A stretch of DNA of 64,000 nt, taken from Sphingobacteriia bacterium 28-36-52 (GTDB taxonomy: Bacteria; Bacteroidota; Bacteroidia; Chitinophagales; Chitinophagaceae). Positions 10,757 to 19,399 of the stretch are shown here, one piece after another (the first letter of the stretch is position 1; each line of letters opens with the position of its first letter). The DNA is taken from assembly GCA_002281575.1 (NCBI GenBank), contig NCGN01000008.1:124001-188000 (forward strand), read 5' to 3'. The translations under genes were made by a program, and so were the position numbers. The notes beneath the pieces are model-generated. The model was not told the origin of the DNA. It did not search any database and saw only the letters and a program-made list of their open reading frames with translations.

Positions 10757-12313
10757 ATGAATTTGCCTTGCTAGCTTTTGGCCGTCCATTGCGGCGCTTA
10801 CAATACCCCCTGCATATCCCGCACCTTCGCCACAGGGATATAGATTATTGAGTTGTGGATGAGTTAGTGTTACTGCATCTCTTGGAATACGAATAGGTGA
10901 GGAGGTTCTGCTTTCTGTTGCTACCAATACGGCATCATTGGTATAGTATCCTTTCATTTTTGTGCCAAATATTTTTAATGCACCCTGCAAACTTTCTCGA
11001 ATAAAGTTGGGCAGTACTTCTTTTAAATTGGCAGCAGCCAACCCAGGTAAATAACTGCAATCTGGTAAATTACTTGACGGCTTGTTGTTGCAAAAATCTA
11101 CCATTCTTTGCGCAGGTGCTACAAATTTCCCCCCTCCTGCGTTGTAAGCTTTTTGTTCTACCGATTGTTGAAAATCCATTAGTAACAATGCATCGGCCGA
11201 TTGCTTGTTGAAATAGTTTAACGCATCTGTTTCTGCCACTTGTACTACCATGCCGCTATTGGCAAATGGGTTATTTCTTTTGCTAGGACTCCAACCGTTT
11301 ACCACTAATTCGCCGGGGTCTGTGGATGCGGTGGCTATAATCCCCCCGGGGCACATACAAAAACTAAATACACCTCGTTGGTTTACTTGTTCCACTAAGC
11401 TATAAGATGCTGGTGGTAAAAAATTACCCCTAACATCGCAATGGTATTGAGCTGCATCAATAATGCTTTGTGGATGTTCTATTCTAACGCCTAGTGCAAA
11501 TGGTTTTGCTTCAATTAAAATATTTTTTTGGTGCAACAACCTAAAAATGTCTCGTGCGGAGTGTCCTGTTGCCAATATATACGCATCTGCCGAAAAATGA
11601 TTGCCATTGGCTGTGATTAGCCCGTGTATGGCATTATGCTTAGTAACCATATTGGTTACCTTGGTTTCAAAATGAACTTCGCCTCCTGCAGCAATAATTT
11701 GCTCACGCATGGCAGAAATAATCTGTGGTAATTTATTGGTGCCAATATGTGGATGCGATTGGTATAATATTTTTTCTTCGGCACCAAACTGATAAAATAA
11801 TTGCAATACCTTATCTATGCTGCCTCTTTTACTACTGCGCGTGTACAATTTTCCATCACTATAAGTGCCTGCGCCACCTTCGCCAAAGCAATAATTACTA
11901 TCGGGGTTAATAATGCCTTCTTTATTGAGTACCGCTAAATCTCTTCTTCTTGCTTTAACGTCTTTGCCTCTCTCTAGTATAATTGGTTTAATGCCCAATT
12001 CAATCAATTCCAATGCTGCAAACAATCCTGCTGGCCCTGCACCAATAATAATGACTGTTTTTGCTTTGGTTTTAATGGGATCTAGCGGAATACTGATTCT
12101 TTCTCTTTCTACAAAAGGCTCATTTATAAAAGCCTTAAGGGTTAGGTTGATCCAAACTTGCTGCCTACTTCGGGCATCGATGGATTGTTTGAGGGTTCGG
12201 TAACCTGTAACCGCTGAAATAGCAACGCCAGCTGACTGTGCAATCAATTGATGCACTAGTTCAGGTAAGGCAGCTTCTTCTGGCTTTAATTTTAACGTGA
12301 TTTGTTTTTGCAT
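10736..12313 (-). CDS. FAD/NAD(P)-dependent oxidoreductase (COG2509-type)
   Basis: This 525-residue soluble protein carries a Rossmann dinucleotide-binding motif, IIGAGPAGLFAALE, at about residue 90, and the second glycine-rich segment AYILATGHSARD. A C-terminal FAD segment reads PCGEGAGYAGGI. An N-terminal domain of about 85 residues precedes the FAD domain, as in the uncharacterised FAD-dependent dehydrogenases of COG2509. The electron donor and substrate are unknown. The gene is convergent with, and overlaps, the nuclease gene. Confidence 0.85.
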   Translation of the reverse strand: MQKQITLKLKPEEAALPELVHQLIAQSAGVAISAVTGYRTLKQSIDARSRQQVWINLTLKAFINEPFVERERISIPLDPIKTKAKTVIIIGAGPAGLFAALELIELGIKPIILERGKDVKARRRDLAVLNKEGIINPDSNYCFGEGGAGTYSDGKLYTRSSKRGSIDKVLQLFYQFGAEEKILYQSHPHIGTNKLPQIISAMREQIIAAGGEVHFETKVTNMVTKHNAIHGLITANGNHFSADAYILATGHSARDIFRLLHQKNILIEAKPFALGVRIEHPQSIIDAAQYHCDVRGNFLPPASYSLVEQVNQRGVFSFCMCPGGIIATASTDPGELVVNGWSPSKRNNPFANSGMVVQVAETDALNYFNKQSADALLLMDFQQSVEQKAYNAGGGKFVAPAQRMVDFCNNKPSSNLPDCSYLPGLAAANLKEVLPNFIRESLQGALKIFGTKMKGYYTNDAVLVATESRTSSPIRIPRDAVTLTHPQLNNLYPCGEGAGYAGGIVSAAMDGQKLARQIHLFFLCL

Positions 12314-12350
12314 ACTGTCAGGTGTTGATCCTAAAAAGTAATTGGGTAGT

Positions 12351-12728
12351 TTAGAATGGCAAGTCGTCTACCACTTCTCCCGGAGGTGGCATATCGTTGT
12401 AACTGGCTGATGGCGGCATGTCTACATCACTAGTCAATTTTACCGTTTCCATTCTCCAGGCATCTAAGTTGGTGATATAATTTTCGCGACCATCTTTCAT
12501 CCACTTGGTTCCTTTAATATTGAACATCACTTTTACTTCTTCTCCTAAATTAAAGCGATCGGGCATGGCTGTTTTGTCTTGCACACATTGAAACTTTACA
12601 TAATTGGTAATGGTTCTTCCATTAATATCTTCTGATTTCTCAATTACAAATTCCCTGGTTTTAAAGTTTTCCGTGCGTTGTACTATGTCAAATTTAGCAA
12701 CCAATTTGCCGGTGATTTCGTAACTCAT
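12351..12728 (-). CDS. DUF3127 protein with an SSB-like acidic C-terminal tip
   Basis: This 125-residue protein begins MSYEITGKL. An upstream in-frame start at 12794 would overlap the divergent promoter region. The core (about residues 3-95) is the DUF3127 domain, a predicted small beta-barrel of Bacteroidota. A Pro-rich linker follows, and the protein ends in DDLPF. That ending closely resembles the acidic-hydrophobic tip of single-strand DNA-binding protein (DDIPF) that docks repair and replication partners. A nucleic-acid role is therefore likely, but this is inference. Confidence 0.8.
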   Translation of the reverse strand: MSYEITGKLVAKFDIVQRTENFKTREFVIEKSEDINGRTITNYVKFQCVQDKTAMPDRFNLGEEVKVMFNIKGTKWMKDGRENYITNLDAWRMETVKLTSDVDMPPSASYNDMPPPGEVVDDLPF

Positions 12729-12748
12729 GTTTGTGCTTTTATTTACTG

Positions 12749-12756
12749 CAAAAGTA
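12749..12756 (-). promoter_or_regulatory. Candidate -7 element for the DUF3127 gene
   Basis: On the minus strand this reads TACTTTTG, matching TAnnTTTG, 20 nt upstream of the ATG at 12728. No convincing TTG lies at the expected -33 distance. Confidence 0.4.
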
Positions 12757-12808
12757 GGTTTAATTTTTCCAATTATTATTGTACCTTTCTTCACTTCAAT
12801 GTTTATTC

Positions 12809-13558
12809 ATGCGTATTCTATCAATTTTTTATAGTGGGTTCATTTTGCTGTTGTTGGCTTGTGGTACTACTCAAGTTCCAAAACAGGTAAGTTATTTGGG
12901 TTACCCTGTATCACCTAAAATTAAAGCGGATACTGCTTTAATTAATTTGTTACAACCCTATTCAATGGAAGTAAACCGTACCATGAATAATGTAATTGGG
13001 TTTACGCCCACAACAATGACCAAGCGTTTACCTGAAAGTGGCTTGGGCAATTTTATGGCAGACTGTATGAAAGAAATGGCAACCCAAAAATTTGGCTTAC
13101 CTGTAGATATTGCTTTCATGAATCAAGGAGGCATAAGAGCCAGCATTAATAAAGGAAATATTACCATCGGCAATGTATATGAATTAATGCCTTTTGATAA
13201 TTTACTGGTATTACAAGAGCTCAAAGGGTCGGTGATTGAAGCCTTAATGAATCATATTGCCGCAGACGGTGGTTGGCCTATTTCTAAAGGTTCTTCTTTT
13301 AAGATTAAGAATAAACAGGCGGTAGATATTATCATCAATGGAAAGCCACTTGATCGCAATGCTACTTATATAACGGCCAATTCAGATTATATAGCACAGG
13401 GTGGGAGCGATGCCGCTATGTTAAAACCATTCCCTTTTCAAAACAAAGGGTATCTTATTAGAGACGCATTAATTGAATACATCAAACAAATTACCGCTAG
13501 CGGTAAACCAGTTGATGCTAAAATTGAAAACCGAGTAACCAGCAGCAACAATGAATAG
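12809..13558 (+). CDS. Lipoprotein, 5'-nucleotidase C-terminal (substrate-binding) domain
   Basis: A lipoprotein signal (LLLLAC lipobox about residues 15-20) is followed by a 5'-nucleotidase C-terminal domain. Typical motifs are ESGLGNFMAD, NQGGIRASI and YITANSDYIAQGGSD. In ordinary 5'-nucleotidases this domain binds the nucleoside and follows the metallophosphatase domain in one chain. Here it is a separate gene placed first, overlapping the catalytic-domain gene by 8 nt. The two products probably work together in the periplasm. The start at 12809 gives a clean signal peptide; 12779 is an upstream alternative. Confidence 0.85.
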   Translation: MRILSIFYSGFILLLLACGTTQVPKQVSYLGYPVSPKIKADTALINLLQPYSMEVNRTMNNVIGFTPTTMTKRLPESGLGNFMADCMKEMATQKFGLPVDIAFMNQGGIRASINKGNITIGNVYELMPFDNLLVLQELKGSVIEALMNHIAADGGWPISKGSSFKIKNKQAVDIIINGKPLDRNATYITANSDYIAQGGSDAAMLKPFPFQNKGYLIRDALIEYIKQITASGKPVDAKIENRVTSSNNE

Positions 13559-14489
13559 AAGACATTTTATTAAGCAAACCGCATTGGCAAGTTCTGCAGT
13601 AATGGCTAGCACTGTTGCTGGAACTGCTCTATTGAGCGCACAAGGCATACCCGAACAATCTTTGCTCACCATTTTGCATACCAATGATGTGCACAGCAGA
13701 TTGGATCCTTTTCCAATGGATGGGAGCAGGAACCAAGGATTGGGCGGAGTAGCAGCCAGGTCATCGTTAATTCAATCTATTCGGGAAGAAAACAATCCAA
13801 CCCTTTTATTGGATGCGGGAGATATTTTTCAAGGCACCCCTTATTTTAATTTGTACAAGGGCGAACCTGAAATGAAAGCTATGAGCAAAATGGGGTATGA
13901 TGCAGTTACCATGGGTAATCACGATTTTGATGCGGGGATTGAAAATTTTGCGAATCAATTGCAACATGTAAGTTTTCCAGTGGTCATAAGCAACTATGAT
14001 TTCGCTAGTACGCCCATGGAGTATAATTATAAACCATATACCATTATTCAGAAAGGAAAGCAGCGCATTGGTATTTTAGGGGTTGGTATTGAATTAGAAG
14101 GCTTGGTTCCAAAGAATTTATATGGCAATACTGTTTATAAAGATCCCATTGTTGCTGCCAATGAAACAGCTGAAATATTGCGTCAAAAAAAATGCGATTT
14201 AATCATTTGCTTATCTCACTTAGGGGATAAATACAGCGATAATAAAGTGAGTGATGAAATACTGGCTAAAGAGAGTCGGAACATCGATTTGATTATCGGG
14301 GGGCATACCCACCGCTTTTTTGATCAACCTAGAAAATATACCAACAAAGACGGTGGGGATATTTTGGTGAACCAAATGGGCTGGGGAGGCATCCAAATGG
14401 GTCGTTTGGATTATAATTTTTCGTCTATCAAAAGGAAAATTTCGCCGAAAGCCCATACTGTAGTTATAATGAGAAAACCTAACGAATAA
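13551..14489 (+). CDS. Tat-exported metallophosphatase, 5'-nucleotidase N-terminal domain
   Basis: This is the catalytic half of a split 5'-nucleotidase. The N-terminus, MNRRHFIKQTALASSAVMAS, is a twin-arginine signal. Metal-binding motifs are in order: NDVH (residues 45-48), DAGDIFQG, GNHDF and GGHTH. At 312 residues it has only the metallophosphatase domain. Its start overlaps the previous gene's end, so translation is probably coupled. Likely activity is hydrolysis of nucleotides or other phosphoesters in the periplasm. Confidence 0.88.
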   Translation: MNRRHFIKQTALASSAVMASTVAGTALLSAQGIPEQSLLTILHTNDVHSRLDPFPMDGSRNQGLGGVAARSSLIQSIREENNPTLLLDAGDIFQGTPYFNLYKGEPEMKAMSKMGYDAVTMGNHDFDAGIENFANQLQHVSFPVVISNYDFASTPMEYNYKPYTIIQKGKQRIGILGVGIELEGLVPKNLYGNTVYKDPIVAANETAEILRQKKCDLIICLSHLGDKYSDNKVSDEILAKESRNIDLIIGGHTHRFFDQPRKYTNKDGGDILVNQMGWGGIQMGRLDYNFSSIKRKISPKAHTVVIMRKPNE

Positions 14490-14548
14490 AAAAATTTTTT
14501 TTTCAACATAAAGTCTACATATTCGCATCCCTATTTTATTTTTTAAAC

Positions 14549-14557
14549 ATATCCACA
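14549..14557 (+). promoter_or_regulatory. Possible DnaA box upstream of dnaA
   Basis: ATATCCACA differs by one base from the consensus TTATCCACA and lies 73 nt before the dnaA start in very AT-rich DNA. A single site such as this would suit autoregulation; it is not evidence of an origin. Confidence 0.35.
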
Positions 14558-14629
14558 TATGGGGAAAATAAGATAACTTGTAGCAGAGACATAACTTAAC
14601 TGATTATATAAAATTGTTCACTTTTTTGT

Positions 14630-16063
14630 ATGGCTAAGAACGCTGAAAATGTTTGGATCAATTGTTTAAAGATTATTAAAGACATTGTAGAATGGCAACA
14701 TTTTAAAACATGGTTTGAACCTATTACTCCTGTAGAATTAAAAGGGAATGTATTAATGATACAAGTTCCCTCACAATTTTTTTATGAGTACTTAGAAGAG
14801 CACTATGTTACTTTGCTTGCTAAAACTTTAAAACGTGAATTGGGTAAAGATGCTCGACTAGAATACCGTATTATGGTAGATAGTGGCAACACCAATAGCA
14901 GAAATGGTTCTGTTGATATTCCTGCACGTGGTCCTAAATCGATCAACAACAATGAAATGAATTTTCCATTGGTGATTGATAATCCGGTGAAGAATCCTTT
15001 TGTAATTCCTGGTTTAAAGAAAATGCAAATTGATCCTCAATTGAATCATGGGTATATTTTTGATTCATTTATTGAGGGAGATTGTAATAGGGTTGCCCGC
15101 AGAGCTGGTAAAACAGTAGCGGAGAAACCAGGCGCCAACTCATTTAATCCATTGGTTATATATGGTGGAGTTGGATTAGGCAAAACCCACTTGGCTCAAG
15201 CAATTGGAAATGATGTAAAAAGAATGCACCCTTCTAAAGTGGTGTTATATGTAAGTAGCGAAAAATTCATTAACCAATTTGTTGACCATAGTCGCAATAA
15301 TGCCATTAATGATTTTATTCACTTCTATCAGTTGATTGATGTGTTGATTATTGATGACGTTCAGTTTTTTAGCCGAGCAGAAAAAAGCCAAGATGCTTTC
15401 TTTGCCATCTTTAACCACTTACACCAAAGCGGTAAACAGTTGGTGTTAACTTCTGATAAACCACCTAAGGATTTAGATGGTATGCAAGAGCGTTTGTTGA
15501 GCAGGTTCAGATGGGGACTTAGTGCAGACTTGCAAGTACCCGACTACGAAACAAGAATTGAAATTTTAGAAAAGAAAATGAAGAACGACGGACTAGATAT
15601 GCCTAAAGAGGTAATCAAGTACGTTGCATACAATATCAATACAAATGTGCGCGAATTAGAAGGCGCATTAATTTCTTTATTGGCTCAATCTTCTTTAAAC
15701 AAGAAAGAAATAGATGTAGAGTTGGCTAAGAAAGTATTGAGAAACTTTGTAAAAACCAGCAGTAAGGAAATTACTATTGACGCCATTCAAAAAATGGTCT
15801 GCGAATATTTTGATGTTCCTTACGACCGTTTGCTTCACAAAACACGTAAAAGAGAAATTGTACAAGCCCGCCAAATTACTATGTACTTGGCCAAGGCTTT
15901 TACCAAGAACTCTTTGAAGACTATCGGGGAGCATTTTGGAGGCAGAGACCATACTACTGTTATTCACTCTTGTCAAACAGTGAAAGACTTAATGGACACA
16001 GACTCTATTTTTAGAGAAAATGTAATGGAATTAACGCAGAAAGTGCAGTTAGCTGCTATGTAA
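14630..16063 (+). CDS. dnaA: Chromosomal replication initiator DnaA
   Basis: The initiator ATPase that opens the replication origin. Domain I occupies about residues 1-85, then a short linker, then the AAA+ domain with Walker A GGVGLGKT (179-186), Walker B IIDDVQFF and sensor motif LTSDKPP. The C-terminal helix-turn-helix ends with the DnaA signature GGRDHTTVIHS. The length of 477 residues is normal. No cluster of DnaA boxes or dnaN gene is adjacent, so this need not be the origin. Confidence 0.97.
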   Translation: MAKNAENVWINCLKIIKDIVEWQHFKTWFEPITPVELKGNVLMIQVPSQFFYEYLEEHYVTLLAKTLKRELGKDARLEYRIMVDSGNTNSRNGSVDIPARGPKSINNNEMNFPLVIDNPVKNPFVIPGLKKMQIDPQLNHGYIFDSFIEGDCNRVARRAGKTVAEKPGANSFNPLVIYGGVGLGKTHLAQAIGNDVKRMHPSKVVLYVSSEKFINQFVDHSRNNAINDFIHFYQLIDVLIIDDVQFFSRAEKSQDAFFAIFNHLHQSGKQLVLTSDKPPKDLDGMQERLLSRFRWGLSADLQVPDYETRIEILEKKMKNDGLDMPKEVIKYVAYNINTNVRELEGALISLLAQSSLNKKEIDVELAKKVLRNFVKTSSKEITIDAIQKMVCEYFDVPYDRLLHKTRKREIVQARQITMYLAKAFTKNSLKTIGEHFGGRDHTTVIHSCQTVKDLMDTDSIFRENVMELTQKVQLAAM

Positions 16064-16093
16064 TTAAGTTTAGTTTCGCCTGAAAATACTGTG

Positions 16094-16124
16094 CATCCTG
16101 TCTCTTGTAGACGGGATGTTTTAT
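16094..16124 (+). terminator. Intrinsic terminator of dnaA
   Basis: CATCCTGTCT (16094-16103) pairs with AGACGGGATG (16109-16118) with one G-U pair, followed by a T-rich run, 31 nt after the dnaA stop codon. Confidence 0.75.
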
Positions 16125-16147
16125 TTTATGATTTTTTGCATCATTTT

Positions 16148-16178
16148 TTGGCAGTTAAGCGTAGGAAACTTATTTTTG
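16148..16178 (+). promoter_or_regulatory. Bacteroidota sigma-A promoter of the tRNA genes
   Basis: TTG at 16148-16150, a 20-nt spacer and TATTTTTG at 16171-16178 fit the TTG / TAnnTTTG consensus exactly. The expected transcription start lies about 20 nt before tRNA-Ser. Confidence 0.65.
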
Positions 16179-16205
16179 CAGCCCTCTCCCAAAAGGAGTA
16201 AGGAC

Positions 16206-16294
16206 GGTGAGGTGGATGAGTGGCTGAAATCAGTAGTTTGCTAAACTGCCGTACGGGTTAAACTGTACCGCGGGTTCGAATCCCGCCCTCACCG
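16206..16294 (+). tRNA. tRNA-Ser (anticodon GCT)
   Basis: Acceptor strands GGTGAGG (16206-16212) and CCTCACC (16287-16293) pair, with G as discriminator. The T arm is GCGGG-TTCGAAT-CCCGC (16270-16286). The anticodon loop contains GCT. A long variable arm, as in class II tRNAs, makes it 89 nt. CCA is not encoded. Confidence 0.95.
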
Positions 16295-16369
16295 CAGATT
16301 AACTAAACACTAATCTGCAAGCAAACTCAAGAATGATTTTCTCCGGCGAAAATCAGGATAACAAAGTCT

Positions 16370-16443
16370 CGGGAAGTAGCGCAGGCCGGTAGCGCACCTG
16401 GTTTGGGACCAGGGGGTCGCAGGTTCGAATCCTGTCTTCCCGA
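16370..16443 (+). tRNA. tRNA-Pro (anticodon TGG), target of island integration
   Basis: Acceptor strands CGGGAAG (16370-16376) and CTTCCCG (16436-16442) pair. The anticodon stem CCTGG/CCAGG encloses TTTGGGA, giving anticodon TGG. The T arm is GCAGG-TTCGAAT-CCTGT. From 16393 onward the tRNA sequence is repeated at 38470-38521. The intact tRNA remains functional at the left end of the island. Confidence 0.95.
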
Positions 16444-16444
16444 C
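16393..16444 (+). repeat. attL: 52-bp direct repeat inside tRNA-Pro
   Basis: These 52 bases (end of the D arm, anticodon arm, T arm and acceptor 3' strand) are identical to 38470-38521. Identity stops on both sides: G before versus T, and A after versus G. This is the classic result of site-specific integration into the 3' part of a tRNA gene. Confidence 0.93.
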
Positions 16445-16476
16445 AAGAGCATCAAGAAATTGGTGCTCTTTTTTTG
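16445..16476 (+). terminator. Terminator of the tRNA transcript, inside the island
   Basis: AAGAGCA (16445-16451) pairs with TGCTCTT (16464-16470), followed by a T-run. It is supplied by the island and replaces the chromosomal terminator now found beyond attR (38535-38559). Confidence 0.75.
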
Positions 16477-16603
16477 TGCCTAAACCCCTGTAAATAAAGG
16501 GTTTCACAAGATTGAGTACTTTAGTTAAAGTTGATTAGTTGTGTTTTCTTAAAGAGCAAGAAATACCCCAAATGTGCCTGTCACATTAAAATTTGGGTAT
16601 CAA

Positions 16604-17740
16604 ATGGGTATCAAAAAACAGAAGGGTTCTGTATCTGTAGAAAATTACAGAAACAGAATAAGGTTAAGATGGCGTTATCAAGGAAAAAGGTATTCTTTGA
16701 ATTTAGCATCGTACAACAAGCCCAATTTAACTGCATCTAAGAAGGTTTTGTTGCAAATTGAACTTGATATGGCATCAGGGAATTTTGATGATTCTTTGGT
16801 TAAGTATGGCGCTAAAGAAGCTAAAGTAGAGGATGTTCTACCTAAAACTTTGGTTGAGTATTTTGAATTTTGGGTATCAAATTACAAGCAGTTGGACTGT
16901 AATAAGAATTCTGATTATTTCCACTTACGAAACACGCTTAGGAAATGGGGTGAAATTGAACCCTCTGAAATGCTTTCCAAATTAAATACAGAGAAGTATT
17001 GTCCTAAAACATACAACGAACGTTTATCAATTTTAAAAGGGTTTTCTACTTGGATGTTAATGAAAAAGTACTGGAATTCTAATCCCTTTGAAGGAGTATC
17101 AAGAAGAAAGGTTAAAAAGACTGAAAAAGCTGATAGGATTCCTTTTACTGAAGATGAAATAAAACTAATTCTCGAAGCTATCAAAAATGACACTTATTGT
17201 CCAAAGAGCTCCAGATACAAACACTCTTTCTATTACCCTTTTATTTACTTTATTTTTAAAACAGGTGTCAGGAATGCTGAAGCAGTAGGATTGAGGGTTG
17301 GTAGCCTTGATTTTACGCAAAATAGGATTGTTATAAAAGAGGTATTAGCAAGAACTGTTAATGGGACACATGCTGCTGCAAGAGTTCGAAAAGAAACAAA
17401 GAATGGTAAAATTAGAGTTCTTCCATTTACAGATGATTTAAAGGCATTATTAGCTCCTCTATTAGTGGGTAAGCTCGAAGATGACTTAGTCTTTACTTCT
17501 GTTTCAGGAAAACCAATTGATGATAGAATGTTTCAAAGGCGAGTATTTTCAGTTGTATTAAAGGGATTGAACTTGCCCCATAGGGTTTTATATGCTTGTA
17601 GGCATACATTTGGGAGTAGATGTATTGAGGCAGGTATAAATCCTGTAATGACTGCATTTCTAATGGGCAATAACCCAGAAACTGCATTAAGGAACTACAC
17701 GCATCAAATAAATATTCCTAGCAGTTTGCCTGAGATTTAA
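16604..17740 (+). CDS. Tyrosine recombinase / site-specific integrase
   Basis: The integrase of the island. The N-terminal about 70 residues (GSVSVENYRNRIRLRW) form the arm-type DNA-binding region, followed by a SAM-like core-binding domain and the catalytic domain. Catalytic residues are Arg223 (TGVRNAEAVGL), Arg333-His334 (ACRHTFGSR) and nucleophile Tyr365 (NYTH). The first box-II His is Tyr (YACRH) and the LGH motif is MGN, both tolerated variants. The start at 16604 gives the usual family N-terminus; ATG at 16574 is also possible. Its position beside attL and its direction are typical. Confidence 0.93.
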   Translation: MGIKKQKGSVSVENYRNRIRLRWRYQGKRYSLNLASYNKPNLTASKKVLLQIELDMASGNFDDSLVKYGAKEAKVEDVLPKTLVEYFEFWVSNYKQLDCNKNSDYFHLRNTLRKWGEIEPSEMLSKLNTEKYCPKTYNERLSILKGFSTWMLMKKYWNSNPFEGVSRRKVKKTEKADRIPFTEDEIKLILEAIKNDTYCPKSSRYKHSFYYPFIYFIFKTGVRNAEAVGLRVGSLDFTQNRIVIKEVLARTVNGTHAAARVRKETKNGKIRVLPFTDDLKALLAPLLVGKLEDDLVFTSVSGKPIDDRMFQRRVFSVVLKGLNLPHRVLYACRHTFGSRCIEAGINPVMTAFLMGNNPETALRNYTHQINIPSSLPEI

Positions 17741-17916
17741 ATGGACAAACCCTACATCTACAGCTATGGTAAATAATGTTTATGATGTCAATAGGCAGAA
17801 AAGAACCATCAGTAAGTTAATTGCATTGGATAATGGGTTTGTGTAGGCTTTATCATAAGCCAGTTTAAAATAGTTTGAAATAAGTTTTTTAACTTACTAG
17901 TATTAAAAGCATTTAT

Positions 17917-18120
17917 ATGGTAATAATCATGGTTTTATCTAGTATACTGTCATTGATAGTTTTAGTCATTATTACCTACTCTGTTTATAATACGAATAAG
18001 AGTAATGAGAAGATAAAAATTTACCAGTATATGCAAACAAGGGTACTGATTGAAATGGCAAGAAAGGAGGGGGTTGTAATTAATTCAGATGAATTGTATA
18101 CTGATGCGAAGAATGCATAA
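17917..18120 (+). CDS. Small single-pass membrane protein
   Basis: A 67-residue protein with one strong membrane helix (about residues 3-25), then a charged, helical cytoplasmic tail. It has no recognised family. It sits between the integrase and the SIR2-domain gene, 50 nt before the latter and in the same direction. A link with SIR2 is possible but not shown. Confidence 0.55.
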   Translation: MVIIMVLSSILSLIVLVIITYSVYNTNKSNEKIKIYQYMQTRVLIEMARKEGVVINSDELYTDAKNA

Positions 18121-18170
18121 TTAATTTCAAACAATCTTTTATTATTTTTTTTGATAATTAAAAATAGTGG

Positions 18171-19292
18171 ATGAGAAATATACCCAATGTGACCTATTTA
18201 TTAGGCGCAGGAGCAAGTGCAAATGCCTTACCTGTTATTAATGAATTACCTAGTAGGTTAAAGATATTTAAAAAATTACTCGAAGATAGATGTGTTGATG
18301 AGCATCAATCATTATTCTTACTTGAATTATTTAATCCAGAAATTAAAAGTATTGCAAGAGAATTAATAAGTGACATTGAATGGGCCCTTCAGGAACTCTT
18401 ATCACATTCAACAATAGATACTCTCGCAAAAAGACTTTATCTAATAAGTTCTAGGCATAATGATTTAGAAAGATTAAAAAGGTTGCTTTACATATATTTT
18501 CTATTTGAACAAGGTTATAATGATACTAATATCAGAGAGTCTACAATTAAAGAAGCACCTGATAAGCGATATGATAGTTTTATTGCGACTTATATTTCCC
18601 CCAAAATTGATAAGCTGGAAATGCCTGGTAATATCAAGATAGTTACATGGAACTATGATATTCAAATGGAATTAGCTTTTTCAAAATATTTAGCTGTTAC
18701 AGATTTAGATAGAGTACAAGAAAGGCTTCAGATTTTCCCAAACTCTTTAAGGTCAATTGACTCTTTTGATGAAAAAAGTTTTGGAATTGTACACTTAAAT
18801 GGAATTATAAATGGTGTTTTAGGTTGGAATTTCTCTGATGATTTTCGAGTTGATTTTTATGGATTAGACCAATCAAAAAAAGGGTATTTAGAAATTATAT
18901 GTCAGATATATAAAAAGCTTGAGAAAGAACATTTACGTTATTTGACTTATTCATGGGAAGACCCTCAAGAATTTTCAATTACCTTCAAGGAAAAAAATAA
19001 TCTAAAAGGAATAGCCTCTAAAATATTTGCAAATACTGACATTTTAGTTGTTGTTGGTTACTCGTTTCCAATTTTTAACAGAAGTGTTGACAAAGAGTTG
19101 ATGCGAAACTTAAAGAAAGAAATTCAACATATTTATATTCAGGATACAAAGGATAATGTAGAAGATATTAAGAACATATTTATTAATTCGTTCTCAGATT
19201 CAATAGGGTTGGTGAAAGGGAGATTGCCAAACATAATTTCCACTGTAAATTATACTAATCAATTTCATATTCCAGCTGAGATGAACCTTTAA
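18171..19292 (+). CDS. SIR2-like domain protein, probable NAD-dependent defence effector
   Basis: The N-terminus carries the SIR2-like Rossmann nucleotide motif LLGAGAS (10-16). The downstream motifs are TWNYD (159-163), HLNG (His208 as candidate catalytic base) and VVVGYSFP near residue 290. SIR2-like proteins of this standalone kind (SIR2_2) occur widely in defence islands; several relatives deplete NAD+ during phage infection. At 373 residues almost the whole protein is the SIR2 domain, with no fused sensor. The activating partner, if any, is unknown. Confidence 0.75.
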   Translation: MRNIPNVTYLLGAGASANALPVINELPSRLKIFKKLLEDRCVDEHQSLFLLELFNPEIKSIARELISDIEWALQELLSHSTIDTLAKRLYLISSRHNDLERLKRLLYIYFLFEQGYNDTNIRESTIKEAPDKRYDSFIATYISPKIDKLEMPGNIKIVTWNYDIQMELAFSKYLAVTDLDRVQERLQIFPNSLRSIDSFDEKSFGIVHLNGIINGVLGWNFSDDFRVDFYGLDQSKKGYLEIICQIYKKLEKEHLRYLTYSWEDPQEFSITFKEKNNLKGIASKIFANTDILVVVGYSFPIFNRSVDKELMRNLKKEIQHIYIQDTKDNVEDIKNIFINSFSDSIGLVKGRLPNIISTVNYTNQFHIPAEMNL

Positions 19293-19399
19293 TTAATTTG
19301 TTTTTGTTGAGTTATTTAATGAATATTTTGCTTGGACTGATGCCATTCTGGTAATTTATGCATATTACATAATGAATATATAACTCTCCTGTTGCTACG

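Noticed and set aside
14490..14629. Chromosomal origin next to dnaA
   Set aside because: Only one imperfect DnaA box and no repeated 13-mers or box cluster.
16310..16507. Minus-strand ORF with the peptide KTGFEPATPWSQTRC
   Set aside because: It is antisense translation of the tRNA-Pro gene, a common false gene call.
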